Shown here one piece after another: positions 10,601 through 20,067 of a stretch of 64,000 bases of DNA. Both the position numbers and the translations under genes were made by a program. Numbering within the stretch: the stretch's first letter is position 1; the number at the start of each line of letters is the position of its first letter. The DNA comes from Norana najaformis (taxonomy: Eukaryota; Annelida; Clitellata; Crassiclitellata; Hormogastridae), in assembly GCA_964023275.1 (NCBI GenBank), contig OZ029928.1, positions 18,810,050 through 18,874,049 of the forward strand, in the 5' to 3' direction. Below the pieces are notes generated by a model. It searched no databases. It was not told the DNA's origin and saw only the letters and a program-made list of their open reading frames with translations.

Positions 10601-13573
10601 TCAATCAATCCAATCAAATCAATCAAATCAATCAAATCAATCAAATCAATCAAATCAATCAAATCAATCAAATCAATCAAATCAATCAAATCAATCAAAT
10701 CAATCAAATCAATCAAATCAATCAAATCAATCAAATCAATCAAATCAATCAAATCAATCAAATCAAATCAATCAAATCAATCAAATCAATCAAATCAATC
10801 AAATCAATCAAATCAATCAAATCAATCAATCAAATCAATCATTTTATTGCTCCCAAAAACAACATAAAATACAAAACATAAAATTCTTGGGGGATCCAAG
10901 ACCCAGAAGGAACCAAGTTCCACTTATCCATCGAACCATCCATCCATCCATCCATCCATCCATCCATCCATCCATCCATCCATCCATCCATCCATCCATC
11001 CATCCATCCATCCATCCATCCATCCATCCATCCATCCATCCATCCATCCATCCATCCATCCATCCATCCATCCATCCATCCATCCATCCATCATTCCCGG
11101 TGCAAACACAGCTGCACCACATGCCCTCTAGGCACCGCCTTTGCTAATAACAACAATGACAGCAGTAGCCATTTATTATTCCAAGCCAACATATCCATTG
11201 AAGCAACTGTAGCCGTGGTTACGAAAGGCAATGCTTACCTTGAACTATCACCATGACGATGCCAATCACAAAGAACATTTTTCCCTGCTGCATGCTGCAA
11301 GAGAAGACAAAACCGTAAACATACAGGAGATTTATATAGCACTATTTCCAGCACAAGAAACAGATTATGTATGACATATGTCACACGCATGTCATATATA
11401 TCTAACCTAAAGACTTCTATAGAGATGTTTACTATTATTCCTGCAGCGTATCCGGTTCAAGATCCTAACCCTTATGCGTAATTGTCTCGTTGGCTCTGCT
11501 CCATCACACCTCAGCGACTTTCGCATTTCGGTCTCCTTGGTTCCAGGCCGTAGCACTCTCCGGTTGGTATCCCTTGGACTTCTGACTGTCCCTCGTAAGT
11601 GCACTGCTACAGCTCAGTCTAGAAGCTTTGCCTATGTTGAACCTAACAGCTGGAATCGCCTTTCCCGAGAGCTGCGGCTTGAGTTCCTCAGTTTGTCCCT
11701 TCCGCAGTTTCGCAAGCGCCTGAAGTCTGTATTATCTGACAGTGGTCTCACTGGTTCGGGTCGGGAGCGCCTCTGATGAGTCCAGTCTTGAAGTGGCGCT
11801 TTACAAATGTCAGATTACAATTACAATTATTAGGCGCCAGTATCTAATGACTAAGCATCAATCGATGGTTCTATACGTCTCGATATCCAACCAATACATC
11901 AGATGAAAAGGCGAGTTTACCTGTTGAAGTCGAATCTGTTGTGCGTGAGGAACGTGAGCGTGAATTCAAGGCCGGAGTAGAGGAAGAGATAGAGGAAGTA
12001 GACGACTCCAATCGATCGCATACCACTCAACTCTAACATTCAAACAGATCCATCCAGTTTTCTTTAACTTATTCAAACAATTTTTAGTTTGTCCATTTAT
12101 CCATTTCCTCAGCCAGACAACCAGTCATGTGGTTCTTTGCTTGTTGATTCATTCATTCATTCATTTTCATTCATTCATTCATTCATTCACTATTCCACTC
12201 ATTTGTTCATTCATCCACCCATGCATCCATCTATTCACTCATCCACCAACTCATCCATTCGCTATTTTCACTCATCTGTTCATTCATCCATCCATTCATC
12301 CATTTAGTTTGCTCTTTCACTCACTCAATCGTTAACTTTTAAATTCGATGTTTACTAAGTTGCAACGTTACAATCCACTTCCCAACATTTTTCTCTCCTA
12401 TTTCAATTTATCAAAGAGAAGCGAACCAATACAAAAGACATTTATGATGTAAGGTACGTTTACCTCTTTTGCTGGCCCCTTTGACGGCCGAGAATTTGAA
12501 CAGCATCCCAGGATGGATGAGGGATATTGCTTGTTGGAACCACGTTCCAAGAGAACGAGCCTACAGGAACATAAAGTGGAATCAAAACAGTTAAAGAAGG
12601 AACACAGTTGAATGTCAGCGGAGGTCCTAGACAAATTGGTAAAACCCTCTGGTCAAGGGAGTTTTCTTGAAAAGAAGCTACGTAAATGTCCACTTATGCT
12701 TACGAAGGACTCAAAGCTCATAATTACAGCGGTTCATTCAGAGTGTGGCATGGTAGCTGATTGGTTAGAGCACTAGGCTGGAATGTAGATCATGGTAGCT
12801 GATTGGTTAGAGCACTTGGCTGGAATGTAGGTCATGGCAGCCGATTGGTTAGAGCACTCGCCTTGAAAATAAATACAGACAGAAACATAGCGGCAGGCAG
12901 ACAGACTAGAGACACTGCCAAACAGACGGAGAGACAGACATACTCCTTTGCTCCTGCCAAAGCCTGCGAATGCTTGGAAGAGAGGCAGACAGATACACAG
13001 ACAAACACACAAAGACGGACAGACAGACAGACAACCAGACAGATTCACAGACAGACAACCAGACAGACTCACAGACAGAAAGACAGACAGACAGACAGAC
13101 ATTCCTCACCCTTTTTTCTCGAGGAAGGGTTTCCTTGAGGAAGACTGTGATGAAAAGGACGTCAAGAGTGGCCAGCGTCAGGGCGTAGAGGGCTGGCGCC
13201 ACGTAGAACTGACCCTCGTGACCCTTGACCTGGAGAGAGAACACCGCCCCAATCAAAGGACCCAGGAGGAAGCCAATGGAAAATGCCACTCCTATCATTG
13301 CCTAAAAGAAAACAGAGAAATCATCAACAAAGAGTTCAAATCTAGTGACTTCTGTAGCAATGTTATCATAATGTACAAAGCATAAATCTGTCTGTCTGTC
13401 AGTCTGTCTCTCCCTGTATGTTTGCCTCTTTGTCTGTGTGGCTGTCTGCCTGCTTGTCTGTCTGTCTCTCTGTCAGTCTCCCTAACTGTCTATCTTTCTG
13501 TCTGCCCGTCTTCTTTCTGTCTGCCCGTCTTCCTGACTGTCTGCTTGTCTGCCTGTCTCCCTGACTGTCTTCC

Positions 13574-13608
<35 letters not shown>

Positions 13609-16600
13609 ACAGCTTTGACTAGCTATAGTTGGCGTTCAACTACCATGCCCCTGGCTCGTTTTTCTGGTGGGGTTGCATCCGTGACGATGGCTGTGCTCAG
13701 CCCGATGTTGCCTTTGCTGATTCCACCAACGACTCGTGCCACAACAAAGATGGTAAAGTTGTGGGAGACTGCCCAGATGGCGTACGAAGCAGCAATTCCT
13801 ATCTGAAATACAGAAACACAAGAAGTAGGTCAGTGCAAATGAAATTGGGTCATCGAAGAAGAAGAGGCGAGGTGAGAGGAGAAGCAGAAAAGGAGGGAGA
13901 GGAGCAAAAGGAGAAGAGAAAGAGGAGTGAAAAGTAGAAATGGAGGAGAGGAGGAAGAAGACAAAGACACAGGAGGAGAGAGAGTAAAAGAAAACTATCA
14001 AGAGAAGAGAAGGAGGAAGAATTTCCAAAGAAGGGATTAGCTGGACTACAAAGGAGGAGGAATAGGAGGATTAAGAGGATGAGGAGAAGGATGATGAAGA
14101 GAAGTAGGAGGAGGAAGATTAATATGAACAGAACAGGGAATCGTAATCGTAATTCCGAGATTTCTACAGTGCCCAGTAAAAGCCACTTTGCGGGGACCAG
14201 CTTATTCACAGGCGCTCAGTCAAAACAAAATCGATAGGCAAAAGGGTTCGGCTCCAGGTCAAGATCCAAAAATCGGACGGAGAGACAGCGTGGCAACTAT
14301 GGGGGTGGTGTTTGGGGTTGGAGAGGAGAGATAAGAGGAAGAAGGGGTGTCAGGATAGGATCTGTGGAAGAGGAAGCAGGAGAAATGAGAAAGCAGTTTA
14401 AGAGGGGAAAGAACAGCAGGAAGATTAAGACACAGCTTCAGTGAATCAGGAGGAAGAGCATAGGGAGGAAGATTACAAAGAGGAATACTAGGAGAAGGAA
14501 CAGGAGGATTAGAACAGAGAAAGCAACTAGGAGGATGAGAAGAATTAGCACGAGGAGGAGAAAGCAAGGGAAATTAGGAGGAAAACAGAAGGAAGCAGAC
14601 GATTAGAAGATAAAGATGTGGATTAAGATTTCAAGCGGATGGATTATGTGGAAAAGAAAGGACAATTCAATGCCAAAAACTTACCGAAGTGAGAATCATG
14701 AGTGGCTTACGGCCGTAGACGTCAGAAACAGCGCCAATAACGGGAGAAGTCAGATACTGGAGAAACGAGAACATCGACCCAAGAATTCCTAAGAAAAGAA
14801 AAAGAAAACAATTCACTTATGTCGTTAAATCTGTCCCAACCTTTCTTAACAATGTAAATCTAAATGTATACGTTTTTCTATAGCGACTGTATGGCCTCGA
14901 CCCTTTTTCAGTGAAGTAATCTGGTGAGATCCTTCGCCATCGTTGCCTGTTTGAATGGGCCCACACCATTTAAGGTCCCCATGTACGGACTCTGCTAGCA
15001 CTAGAATCAAATCTCCAAATCCGAATTAAGCCGTGATTGGGTTGCGAACCGGGAATCCTCACTCACAGCAGCGCTTTGAGATACGCTTTTGCCAATGTAG
15101 CTAACTAGGCCAGTATCCTGATGATAACAACGACGACAATGACGATGATAAAGATGATGATGAATGACGATGATGATGATGAGTTGATTGTGGTGCGACA
15201 ATAATGATCATTAATGATGACAGTGATGGTGATCTGACTGATGACAACAATTAGTGACTGATATAACAATATTACTGAATATAACAACTAGCAATAAAAT
15301 TAAAAATAACAAGACATTTAAGTAAGAGATGGAAAAGAAAACAAAAAACATCCCTTCTCAACAAACCTCCAAAGAGAACTGAATTCCACCTCGGAGTATC
15401 GGGAGCCCCAACCAGTTCTCTAAATCCGTGAACAAATTGTTTCAATCCGTAATAAAGTCCAACCTGTAAAGTAAACAAAGATTACACAGAGACATTTAAA
15501 CAACTGAACATCAAGAAGGATCCGTTCAAAAGTTCCATGAACATTTCTTTTCACCTTAAAATAGGAACAGCATGTAACGTGACCGTGAAACTCAAGCTGA
15601 GTTAAACTGGTTTGCAGACTCAGGTCAAGTTATCTTCCACCTACCATTTGTGATCAGTTCACTGACAAGACACACCAATTCTAAAACATACCAATTCTAA
15701 AACATACCAATTCTGAAACATACCAATTCTAAAACATACAAATTCTAAAACACACCAATTCTAAAACATACCAATTCTAAAACATACCAATTCTAAAACA
15801 TACCAATTCTAAAACACACCAATTCTAAAACACACCAATTCTAAAACATACCAATTCTAAAACATACAAATTCTAAAACATACAAATTCTAAAACATACA
15901 AATTCTAAAACATACCAATTCTAAAACATACCAATTCTAAAACATACCAATTCTAAAACATACCAATTCTAAAACATACCAATTCTAAAACATACCAATT
16001 CTAAAACATACCAATTCTAAAACATACCAATTCTAAAACATACCAATTCTAAAACATACCAATTCTAAAACATACCAATTCAAAAACATACAAATTCTAA
16101 AACATACAAATTCTAAAACACACCAATTCTAAAACATACCAATTCTGAAACATACCAATTCTAAAACATACAAATTCTAAAACACACCAATTCTAAAACA
16201 TACCAATTCTAAAACATACCAATTCTAAAACATACCAATTCTAAAACACACCAATTCTAAAACATACCAATTCTGAAACATACCAATTCTAAAACATACA
16301 AATTCTAAAACACACCAATTCTAAAACATACCAATTCTAAAACATACCAATTCTAAAACATACCAATTCTAAAACACACCAATTCTAAAACACACCAATT
16401 CTAAAACATACCAATTCTAAAACATACCAATTCTAAAACATACAAATTCTAAAACATACAAATTCTAAAACATACCAATTCTAAAACATACCAATTCTAA
16501 AACATACCAATTCTAAAACATACCAATTCTAAAACATACCAATTCTAAAACATACCAATTCTAAAACATACCAATTCTAAAACATACCAATTCTAAAACA

Positions 16601-17226
16601 TACCAATTCTAAAACATACAAATTCTAAAACATACCAATTCTAAAACATACCAATTCTAAAACATACCAATTCTAAAACATACAAATTCTAAAACATACC
16701 AATTCTAAAACACACCAATTCTAAAACATACCAATTCTAAAACATACCAATTCTAAAACATACCAATTCTAAAACACACCAATTCAAAAACACACCAATT
16801 CTAAAACACACCAATTCTAAACCACACCAATTCTACACCACACCAATTCTAAAACATATCAAATCTAAAACACACCAATTCTAAAACACACCAATTCTAA
16901 ACCACACCAATTCTACACCACACCAATTCTAAAACATATCAAATCTAAAACACGCCAATTCTAAAACACACCAATTCTATCAATTCTAAAACACACCAAT
17001 TCTGAAATATTACCTTTTCGTCGTGGCTACCATAGTATTCAAGGAGTGACGGAAAAAGTGGTAAGATGACGGTAAACGCGAGAAGGTCAACGACAAGAGA
17101 CAAGAAGACAACGATTAGGACTCGTTGGTCGACTGATTTGCCATCTTTTGAGTTGTGAGAATTGTCCATTGCCTTGAAAGGAACGTTTAAGTCTGCATCT
17201 GTCTTGTGAATATGTGATCGCTGCAT
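7558..17226 (-). CDS. mfsd10: MFSD10-type major facilitator transporter, complete 12-exon coding region
   Basis: Twelve exons joined by GT-AG introns with consistent phases give a 470-residue protein; human MFSD10 (TETRAN) is about 455 residues. Coding exons from 5' to 3' are 17014-17226, 15367-15463, 14685-14788, 13644-13802, 13110-13301, 12464-12560, 11921-12032, 11239-11294, 10308-10360, 9084-9174, 8712-8849 and 7558-7658. TM1 is about residues 35-58. MFS motif A is residues 122-132 ([11 protein letters not shown]) and a motif-C-like GxxxGPxxG is residues 201-209. Vertebrate MFSD10 is reported as a 12-TM organic-anion carrier of internal or plasma membranes; the substrate here is inferred only from homology. 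The start ATG at 17226 has A at -3. A second in-frame ATG lies at 17169. AATAAA-type signals lie at 7488-7497, about 60 bp after the stop. The order of conserved blocks along the whole length makes MFSD10 much more likely than MFSD9 or MFSD14. I recalled the human sequence and did not search a database. Confidence 0.93.
7682..7840 (-). mobile_element. LINE-H 3' end in mfsd10 intron 11
   Basis: In reverse orientation it carries CGGTTCGGGAGCGCCTCTGA-like coding end, AAGTGGCGCTCTATAAATGT and an (ATTACA)n tail. It matches the 11432 and 28425 copies. Confidence 0.75.
7835..8030. repeat. GGTAAGG minisatellite, unit about 39 bp
   Basis: About four copies of a unit built from GGTAACGACAGATCAGGTAA and AGGTAATAC occur within intron 11. 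Related degenerate GGTAAG DNA continues at 8340-8620. Confidence 0.75.
8031..8347 (-). mobile_element. LINE-A 3' end in mfsd10 intron 11
   Basis: In reverse orientation it carries CTCAGTCAAAACAAAATCGA and CAGGTCAAGATCC, plus a degraded coding end ([13 protein letters not shown] on the minus strand). Confidence 0.7.
8340..8620. repeat. Degenerate GGTAAG/GGTAAGGCA repeat
   Basis: Irregular copies of AAGGTAAGG and GGTAAGACATG fill the rest of intron 11. Confidence 0.65.
8712..8849 (-). CDS. mfsd10: mfsd10 exon 11 (residues 392-438)
   Basis: This exon encodes the conserved TM11 region [10 protein letters not shown] and [17 protein letters not shown]. The acceptor is TTTTGTAG and the donor is GTTAGA. 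Reading through the donor hits a stop two codons later. Confidence 0.9.
9084..9174 (-). CDS. mfsd10: mfsd10 exon 10 (residues 362-392)
   Basis: This exon encodes TM9-TM10 ([18 protein letters not shown], then [10 protein letters not shown]), bounded by CTTAG and GTAGGT. It is phase 0 at its start and phase 1 at its end. Confidence 0.87.
9243..9611 (+). mobile_element. LINE-A 3' end in mfsd10 intron 9
   Basis: It encodes the element C-terminus [13 protein letters not shown]...[16 protein letters not shown] and a stop. The conserved 3' UTR (GACCTGGAACCGAACCCTTT, TGACTGAGCGCCTGTGAATA) and ATTACGATTACGATT tail follow. This is the best local example of the family. Confidence 0.8.
9919..10056 (-). 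mobile_element. LINE-H 3' end in mfsd10 intron 9
   Basis: It is nearly identical to the 7682-7840 copy, in the same orientation, with ACATTTATAAAGCGCCACTT. Confidence 0.75.
10064..10232 (+). mobile_element. SINE-D, tRNA-derived
   Basis: The tRNA-like head has AGCCAAGTGGTTAGAGGGC as A box region and GGGTTCGACCCT as B box. The body is CTTGAGCAAGTCCTTCACTC and the tail TAGTGGCGCTTAATAAATGC. A second copy is at 52793-52975. Confidence 0.8.
10308..10360 (-). CDS. mfsd10: mfsd10 exon 9 (residues 344-361)
   Basis: This 53-bp exon encodes a basic loop ([17 protein letters not shown]) with the acceptor ATTTCAG and donor GTGAAC. Phase and position fit between exons 8 and 10. An (ATCC)n array and a 9-bp array occupy the intron upstream of it. 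Confidence 0.83.
10605..10845. repeat. 9-bp array (CAATCAAAT)n
   Basis: About 25 nearly perfect copies keep three open frames by chance. The array lies in mfsd10 intron 8. Confidence 0.95.
10936..11093. repeat. (ATCC)n microsatellite
   Basis: About 39 uninterrupted tetranucleotides lie in mfsd10 intron 8. Confidence 0.95.
11239..11294 (-). CDS. mfsd10: mfsd10 exon 8 (residues 325-344)
   Basis: This 56-bp exon encodes [18 protein letters not shown] (TM8 start), matching human LQQGKMFFLIG. It is bounded by TTGCAG and GTAAGC. Confidence 0.88.
11432..11832 (+). mobile_element. LINE-H 3' end in mfsd10 intron 7
   Basis: The frame [14 protein letters not shown]...SHLSD, then [17 protein letters not shown]... 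and [20 protein letters not shown], is the C-terminal end of a CR1/L2-like non-LTR element. A GGCGCTTTACAAATG 3' module and an (ATTACA)n tail follow. No RT catalytic motif is present. Confidence 0.8.
11921..12032 (-). CDS. mfsd10: mfsd10 exon 7 (residues 288-325)
   Basis: This exon encodes TM7 and the conserved segment [20 protein letters not shown]. The acceptor is ATGTTAG and the donor is GTAAAC. The exon ends in phase 2. Confidence 0.9.
12146..12312. repeat. CATT/CATC degenerate microsatellite
   Basis: Tetranucleotide-based CATT and CATC repeats with interruptions lie in mfsd10 intron 6. Confidence 0.85.
12464..12560 (-). CDS. mfsd10: mfsd10 exon 6 (residues 256-288)
   Basis: This exon encodes the start of the central cytoplasmic loop, including [13 protein letters not shown], which aligns with human LSPLALLRFSAVARG. 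The acceptor is CCTGTAG, the donor is GTAAAC, and the exon ends in phase 1. Confidence 0.87.
12746..12866 (+). repeat. Three tandem tRNA-like SINE heads (42-bp period)
   Basis: The unit GGTAGCTGATTGGTTAGAGC followed by ACTTGGCTGGAATGTAG occurs at 12752, 12794 and 12836. It resembles the D-arm and A box half of a tRNA, and no B box follows. It lies in mfsd10 intron 5. Confidence 0.7.
12880..13100. repeat. (ACAG)n-rich microsatellite
   Basis: This array abuts the donor of mfsd10 exon 5 and is interrupted by short unique blocks. Confidence 0.9.
13110..13301 (-). CDS. mfsd10: mfsd10 exon 5 (residues 192-255)
   Basis: This exon encodes TM5-TM6 with [19 protein letters not shown] and ends LPREKR, matching the LPLEKR of the human protein. 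The donor GTGAGG is followed within 10 bp by an ACAG array. Confidence 0.93.
13385..13610. repeat. (CTGT)n-rich microsatellite
   Basis: This array lies in mfsd10 intron 4, about 35 bp from the donor of exon 4. Confidence 0.9.
13644..13802 (-). CDS. mfsd10: mfsd10 exon 4 (residues 139-191)
   Basis: This exon encodes TM3-TM4 with the conserved block [17 protein letters not shown]. The acceptor is TATTTCAG, the donor is GTAGTT, and both boundaries are phase 0. A CTGT array abuts its 3' side. Confidence 0.92.
13850..14135. repeat. Purine-rich (GA/GGA) tract
   Basis: Strand-asymmetric AGGAGGA and GAAGAA sequence lies in mfsd10 intron 3. It continues degenerately at 14420-14640. Confidence 0.85.
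14141..14420 (-). mobile_element. LINE-A 3' end in mfsd10 intron 3
   Basis: In reverse orientation it has the AATCGTAATCGTAAT tail, the UTR blocks and the coding end [16 protein letters not shown]. Confidence 0.8.
14685..14788 (-). CDS. mfsd10: mfsd10 exon 3 (residues 104-138)
   Basis: This short exon carries the rest of TM2 and MFS motif A (residues 122-132). It is bounded by TTCTTAG and the strong donor GTAAGT. It is embedded in purine-rich repeats. Confidence 0.9.
14870..15015 (-). mobile_element. SINE-C copy in mfsd10 intron 2
   Basis: In reverse orientation it carries the family blocks TCGACCCTTTTTCAGTG and TTTAAGGTCCCCATGTACGG. Confidence 0.75.
15118..15262. repeat. GATGAT/GACGAT trinucleotide-like tract
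   Basis: Degenerate trinucleotide repeat in mfsd10 intron 2. Confidence 0.8.
15367..15463 (-). CDS. mfsd10: mfsd10 exon 2 (residues 72-104)
   Basis: The acceptor is TTTACAG. The exon encodes the loop after TM1 and the start of TM2, with the family block RWNSVLFGG. The donor GTTTGT interrupts a glycine codon (phase 1). Confidence 0.9.
15668..17005. repeat. 16-bp satellite array in mfsd10 intron 1
   Basis: About 80 copies of AAAACATACCAATTCT occur with CATACAAA and CACACCAA variants. Variant patterns recur at 128-bp (16147 and 16275) and 80-bp (about 16820 and 16900) spacing, so there is higher-order duplication. The array is about 86% of intron 1. Confidence 0.95.
17014..17226 (-). CDS. mfsd10: mfsd10 exon 1 (residues 1-71)
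   Basis: This exon encodes a 34-residue polar N-terminus followed by the first transmembrane segment, with the characteristic block [17 protein letters not shown]. It ends ...GAAAAG before the donor GTAATA, in phase 0. The 16-bp satellite starts within about 15 bp of the donor. Confidence 0.93.
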
Positions 17227-17329
17227 GGTTCTGAGATCGAACGATCAAAGGATGAGATCGAGAGATGAAAGAAAATGTCTTGATCAGCAGATCTGAAACA
17301 GAAATTCTTGATCCGTCTACTCAGTTTAT

Positions 17330-17625
17330 GATCACTTCTGGTCTGTCGGTAACGCGTTTGGTCAATGATCATGCGGTTGTGGGTTCGACTCCTTGTAACG
17401 ACCCCGGGCAAGTTGTTTGCGCACGCCGTGCCTCTGTCACCAAGTACTAGAATTTGGTACCGGCGTAAGATGGGAAGTAAAAGACAAGTCCTCTGATGCA
17501 TTGGCCCTGTGTTCAGGACCTTGGGATTCGTCCAATGCTGGCTTTAGGGCCTAAATAAAAGGAAATGAGCCCCTCCTCTACGTCTCACTTGTGGGATATT
17601 GGATACTCTACTTACTTACTTATTT
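17330..17625 (+). mobile_element. SINE-E, tRNA-derived, just upstream of mfsd10
   Basis: The head GTCTGTCGGTAACGCGTTTGG and B box GGTTCGACTCC (17382-17392) precede the body CCGGGCAAGTTGTTTGCGC and a (CTTA)n-like tail. It lies about 110 bp upstream of the mfsd10 start codon in the opposite orientation. Other copies are at 40250 and 52265. Confidence 0.85.
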
Positions 17626-17629
17626 ATGG

Positions 17630-18950
17630 AGTATGCATCAAAATCATCCAATTTTTTTCTAGCCAACAATAAAATAAAATTAAACTGTGATAACAAAACA
17701 TTTCCCTCATGATATTTTGTGGATGATAGTCCAGCCATAAGGATTTTTGAATGTCAATCCAGTTATACAAAAGAATCAGCTATTAAACGTAACTGGCCAT
17801 TTACAGTTTAAAATGTAATAGCTCCTGACATTTATATATACACATATATACACATACTGGATATTTACGTATGTAAAATCTGATTCCAGAATGAAAAACC
17901 TCCAAAACTTGAGCAAAACTTCCCTTACTTTACACGAACTCTGTAAACTGTTCTTTTCAAACTGCTCGAATGACTGCAGCTAAACTTCTGAAACTGATTG
18001 CAGTCACCAACCCAACCAAGAGACAGAGTAAACTGTGAAACACGTGGGCCACGCTTTGAACAATAGCCATCAGGCACGGAAGCCATAAAGGGGGTTAAAT
18101 TCCAACTAGGAACAATCATTCTAGCCTAATGGTTTGAACGTCAGGGCGAACAAGGGTCAATACAGCTATTGTCTTTGCTTTGCAGTTTATTGACAGCATG
18201 ATGAAACACATCTTCGGGTAAAAGCTGCACATCTCAAAGATATTTTGTCCAGTTTTCAGTTCAAACTCAAAAACTTCTATCAAAAGATATTTACCAATTG
18301 GCAATAGTTTGCAACTAAAACTGGTAAAAGAAAAATTATCACCGTAAAATTAAAGTTTTACAAGCAACTGTATTCGATTCAAAGTAAACATCAGTTTTGC
18401 GCTAAAAAACAAAATTTCCCACGCCCTATGCCCATTTAAACCATTGCTACTCCACCCAAATTTATTTTAAATACGACCAGGTAAGAGAAATCGTAGAAAC
18501 TTAACTTATTTACTTTTAAACTACCCAGAAAAGCGAGTATCCGATTTCCCATATGGTAATAGGCCTGGAAAACCCCGAAACGGCGGTGCCTCCGTAAACA
18601 CGAGAAAACTTTTCCAACAACAAATCTACAGTTAACCGGTAACCGTATAACGATATAATATTGTAAATTTGACCTTAAGTGTGCAAACGTGTAAAGGTGA
18701 TCATCTCATTAACACTAATCGTGTTTAAGTGTCTGATTTTATCGCTGTAAAGCCAACGTCACCGATTGCGATAATAACAGCCGGGCGTTTTAATGTCTGC
18801 CCCGGCTACACCCCGAATACAATTCGCGGCTGCTTGGAGTGACTGAGGAACACGAGCAGGGTGCAATGAAGCGGCTAGGAGTATGCTCTCAGTAAATTCG
18901 TTGCGTACTCTAAGGCACGAAAAACATGGCTGGTATTGAAGGGGTTGTGT
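17630..18950. other. Unannotated interval upstream of mfsd10
   Basis: I see no convincing exon. The DNA is moderately AT-rich, with TATACA dinucleotide runs near 17835-17860. Confidence 0.35.
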
Positions 18951-18954
18951 CAAG

Positions 18955-19190
18955 TCTTACACAATGGCTAGATGGCGTAGCATTCGCTAGAGGGCGATGT
19001 CAAGTCTTCACGGTGGCTAGATGGCGTAGCATTCGCTAGAGGGCGATGTCAAGTCTGTTATCATGGCTAGATGGCGTAGCATTCGCTAGAGGGCGATGTG
19101 AAGTCTTTCACAATGGCTAGATGGCGTAGCATTCGCTAGAGGGCGATGTGAAGTCTTTCACGATGGCTAGATGGCGTACTTTTTCTATAG
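18955..19190 (+). repeat. 50-bp tandem array carrying CTCF-like cores
   Basis: Five units start at TGGCTAG positions 18965, 19014, 19064, 19114 and 19164. Each unit carries CTAGATGGCG; the first four also carry CTAGAGGGCG, and the last truncates before it. All cores face the same way. They resemble the CTCF core (C/T)AG(A/G)(G/T)GGC(A/G). Insulator function is inference. Confidence 0.8.
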
Positions 19191-19485
19191 CCTCGACGCT
19201 GCTCATTTATATAGCGTTGCAGTGAGTGTGCTCATTAACACGTATCACCAATTGGTGTGGTATCGGCCCGAAACTTTGAAGATCGCAGCCCAGTTCTGCG
19301 ATTTCTGCTGGTTTATTAAAACAGATCTTTTCAACTTTGATTAACCTGATTCTTCTGAACTGATAAACTTCGACCAGGCTTCTCCAACGAATTACGAGTT
19401 TTCACTACGGTTTCACGTAACATAACGTAGTGTAATACCCCATCCCTGGAAACATTCAAGTCACGTCTCAAGTCATCTTTTTAAG
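19191..19485. other. Unannotated interval
   Basis: I see no gene. An isolated ATTTATATAGCG motif is present near 19206. Confidence 0.35.
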
Positions 19486-19700
19486 ATATCTTACGACTGT
19501 AGTTGATTTTTGAACTCATGTCCAGCGCCCTTTACTTCGGCCTCGGTTGTACTACGGCGCTATATAAATTGTCTTCTTCTTCTTCTCTTCCTCCTCCTCC
19601 TCCTCCTCCTCTTCTTCTTCGTCCTCCTCATCATCATCATCATGATCATCATCATCATTATTATTATTATTATTATTATTAATATTATTATTATCTTTAT
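19486..19700 (+). mobile_element. LINE-B 3' UTR and tail
   Basis: It carries GATATCTTACGACTGTAGTT, CAGCGCCCTTTACTTCGGCC and GGCGCTATATAAATTGTC, ending in CTT, TCC, TCA and TTA trinucleotide runs. The tail has expanded into several microsatellites. Confidence 0.75.
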
Positions 19701-20067
19701 AACGTCTGTACGGATATTAAGCAGAAACGGGAACAGTGCAACAGGTAAGACTACAAGCTCATACAAGAGTTTGCACCTATTTCTAGTTAACTGCAAATTA
19801 ATAGTTATTCATTACATTTATTAAAAAAGAGATTGTCCTTGAAGCACTTGAGGCGTGACTTGAATGTGTCCAGGGATGGGGTATCACACTACGTTATGTT
19901 ACGTGCCTTGCGCAATTGATACTGGCGCTATAGAAGTCGGCTGATTGATATATACAACGGAGGGTCACCCACCCCCAATACTAATCGGACTCGATACGCC
20001 TTAAATTCACAACATCAACAAAACCAAGGAATCATTCGAAGTCATGCTACACTCAAAACTGACTGAC

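Noticed and set aside
10605..10845. CRISPR-like regular repeats
   Set aside because: The units are contiguous short tandem repeats without spacers, in a eukaryotic gene intron.
10839..11147. Frames encoding (MDGW)n and (IHPS)n
   Set aside because: They are translations of the (ATCC)n microsatellite.
12751..12866. Intact tRNA gene
   Set aside because: Only the 5' half resembles a tRNA. No B box, acceptor stem pairing or terminator was found.
14259..14567. Separate protein-coding gene inside mfsd10 intron 3
   Set aside because: The frame ends in the LINE-A C-terminal signature ([16 protein letters not shown]) and is a retroelement remnant.
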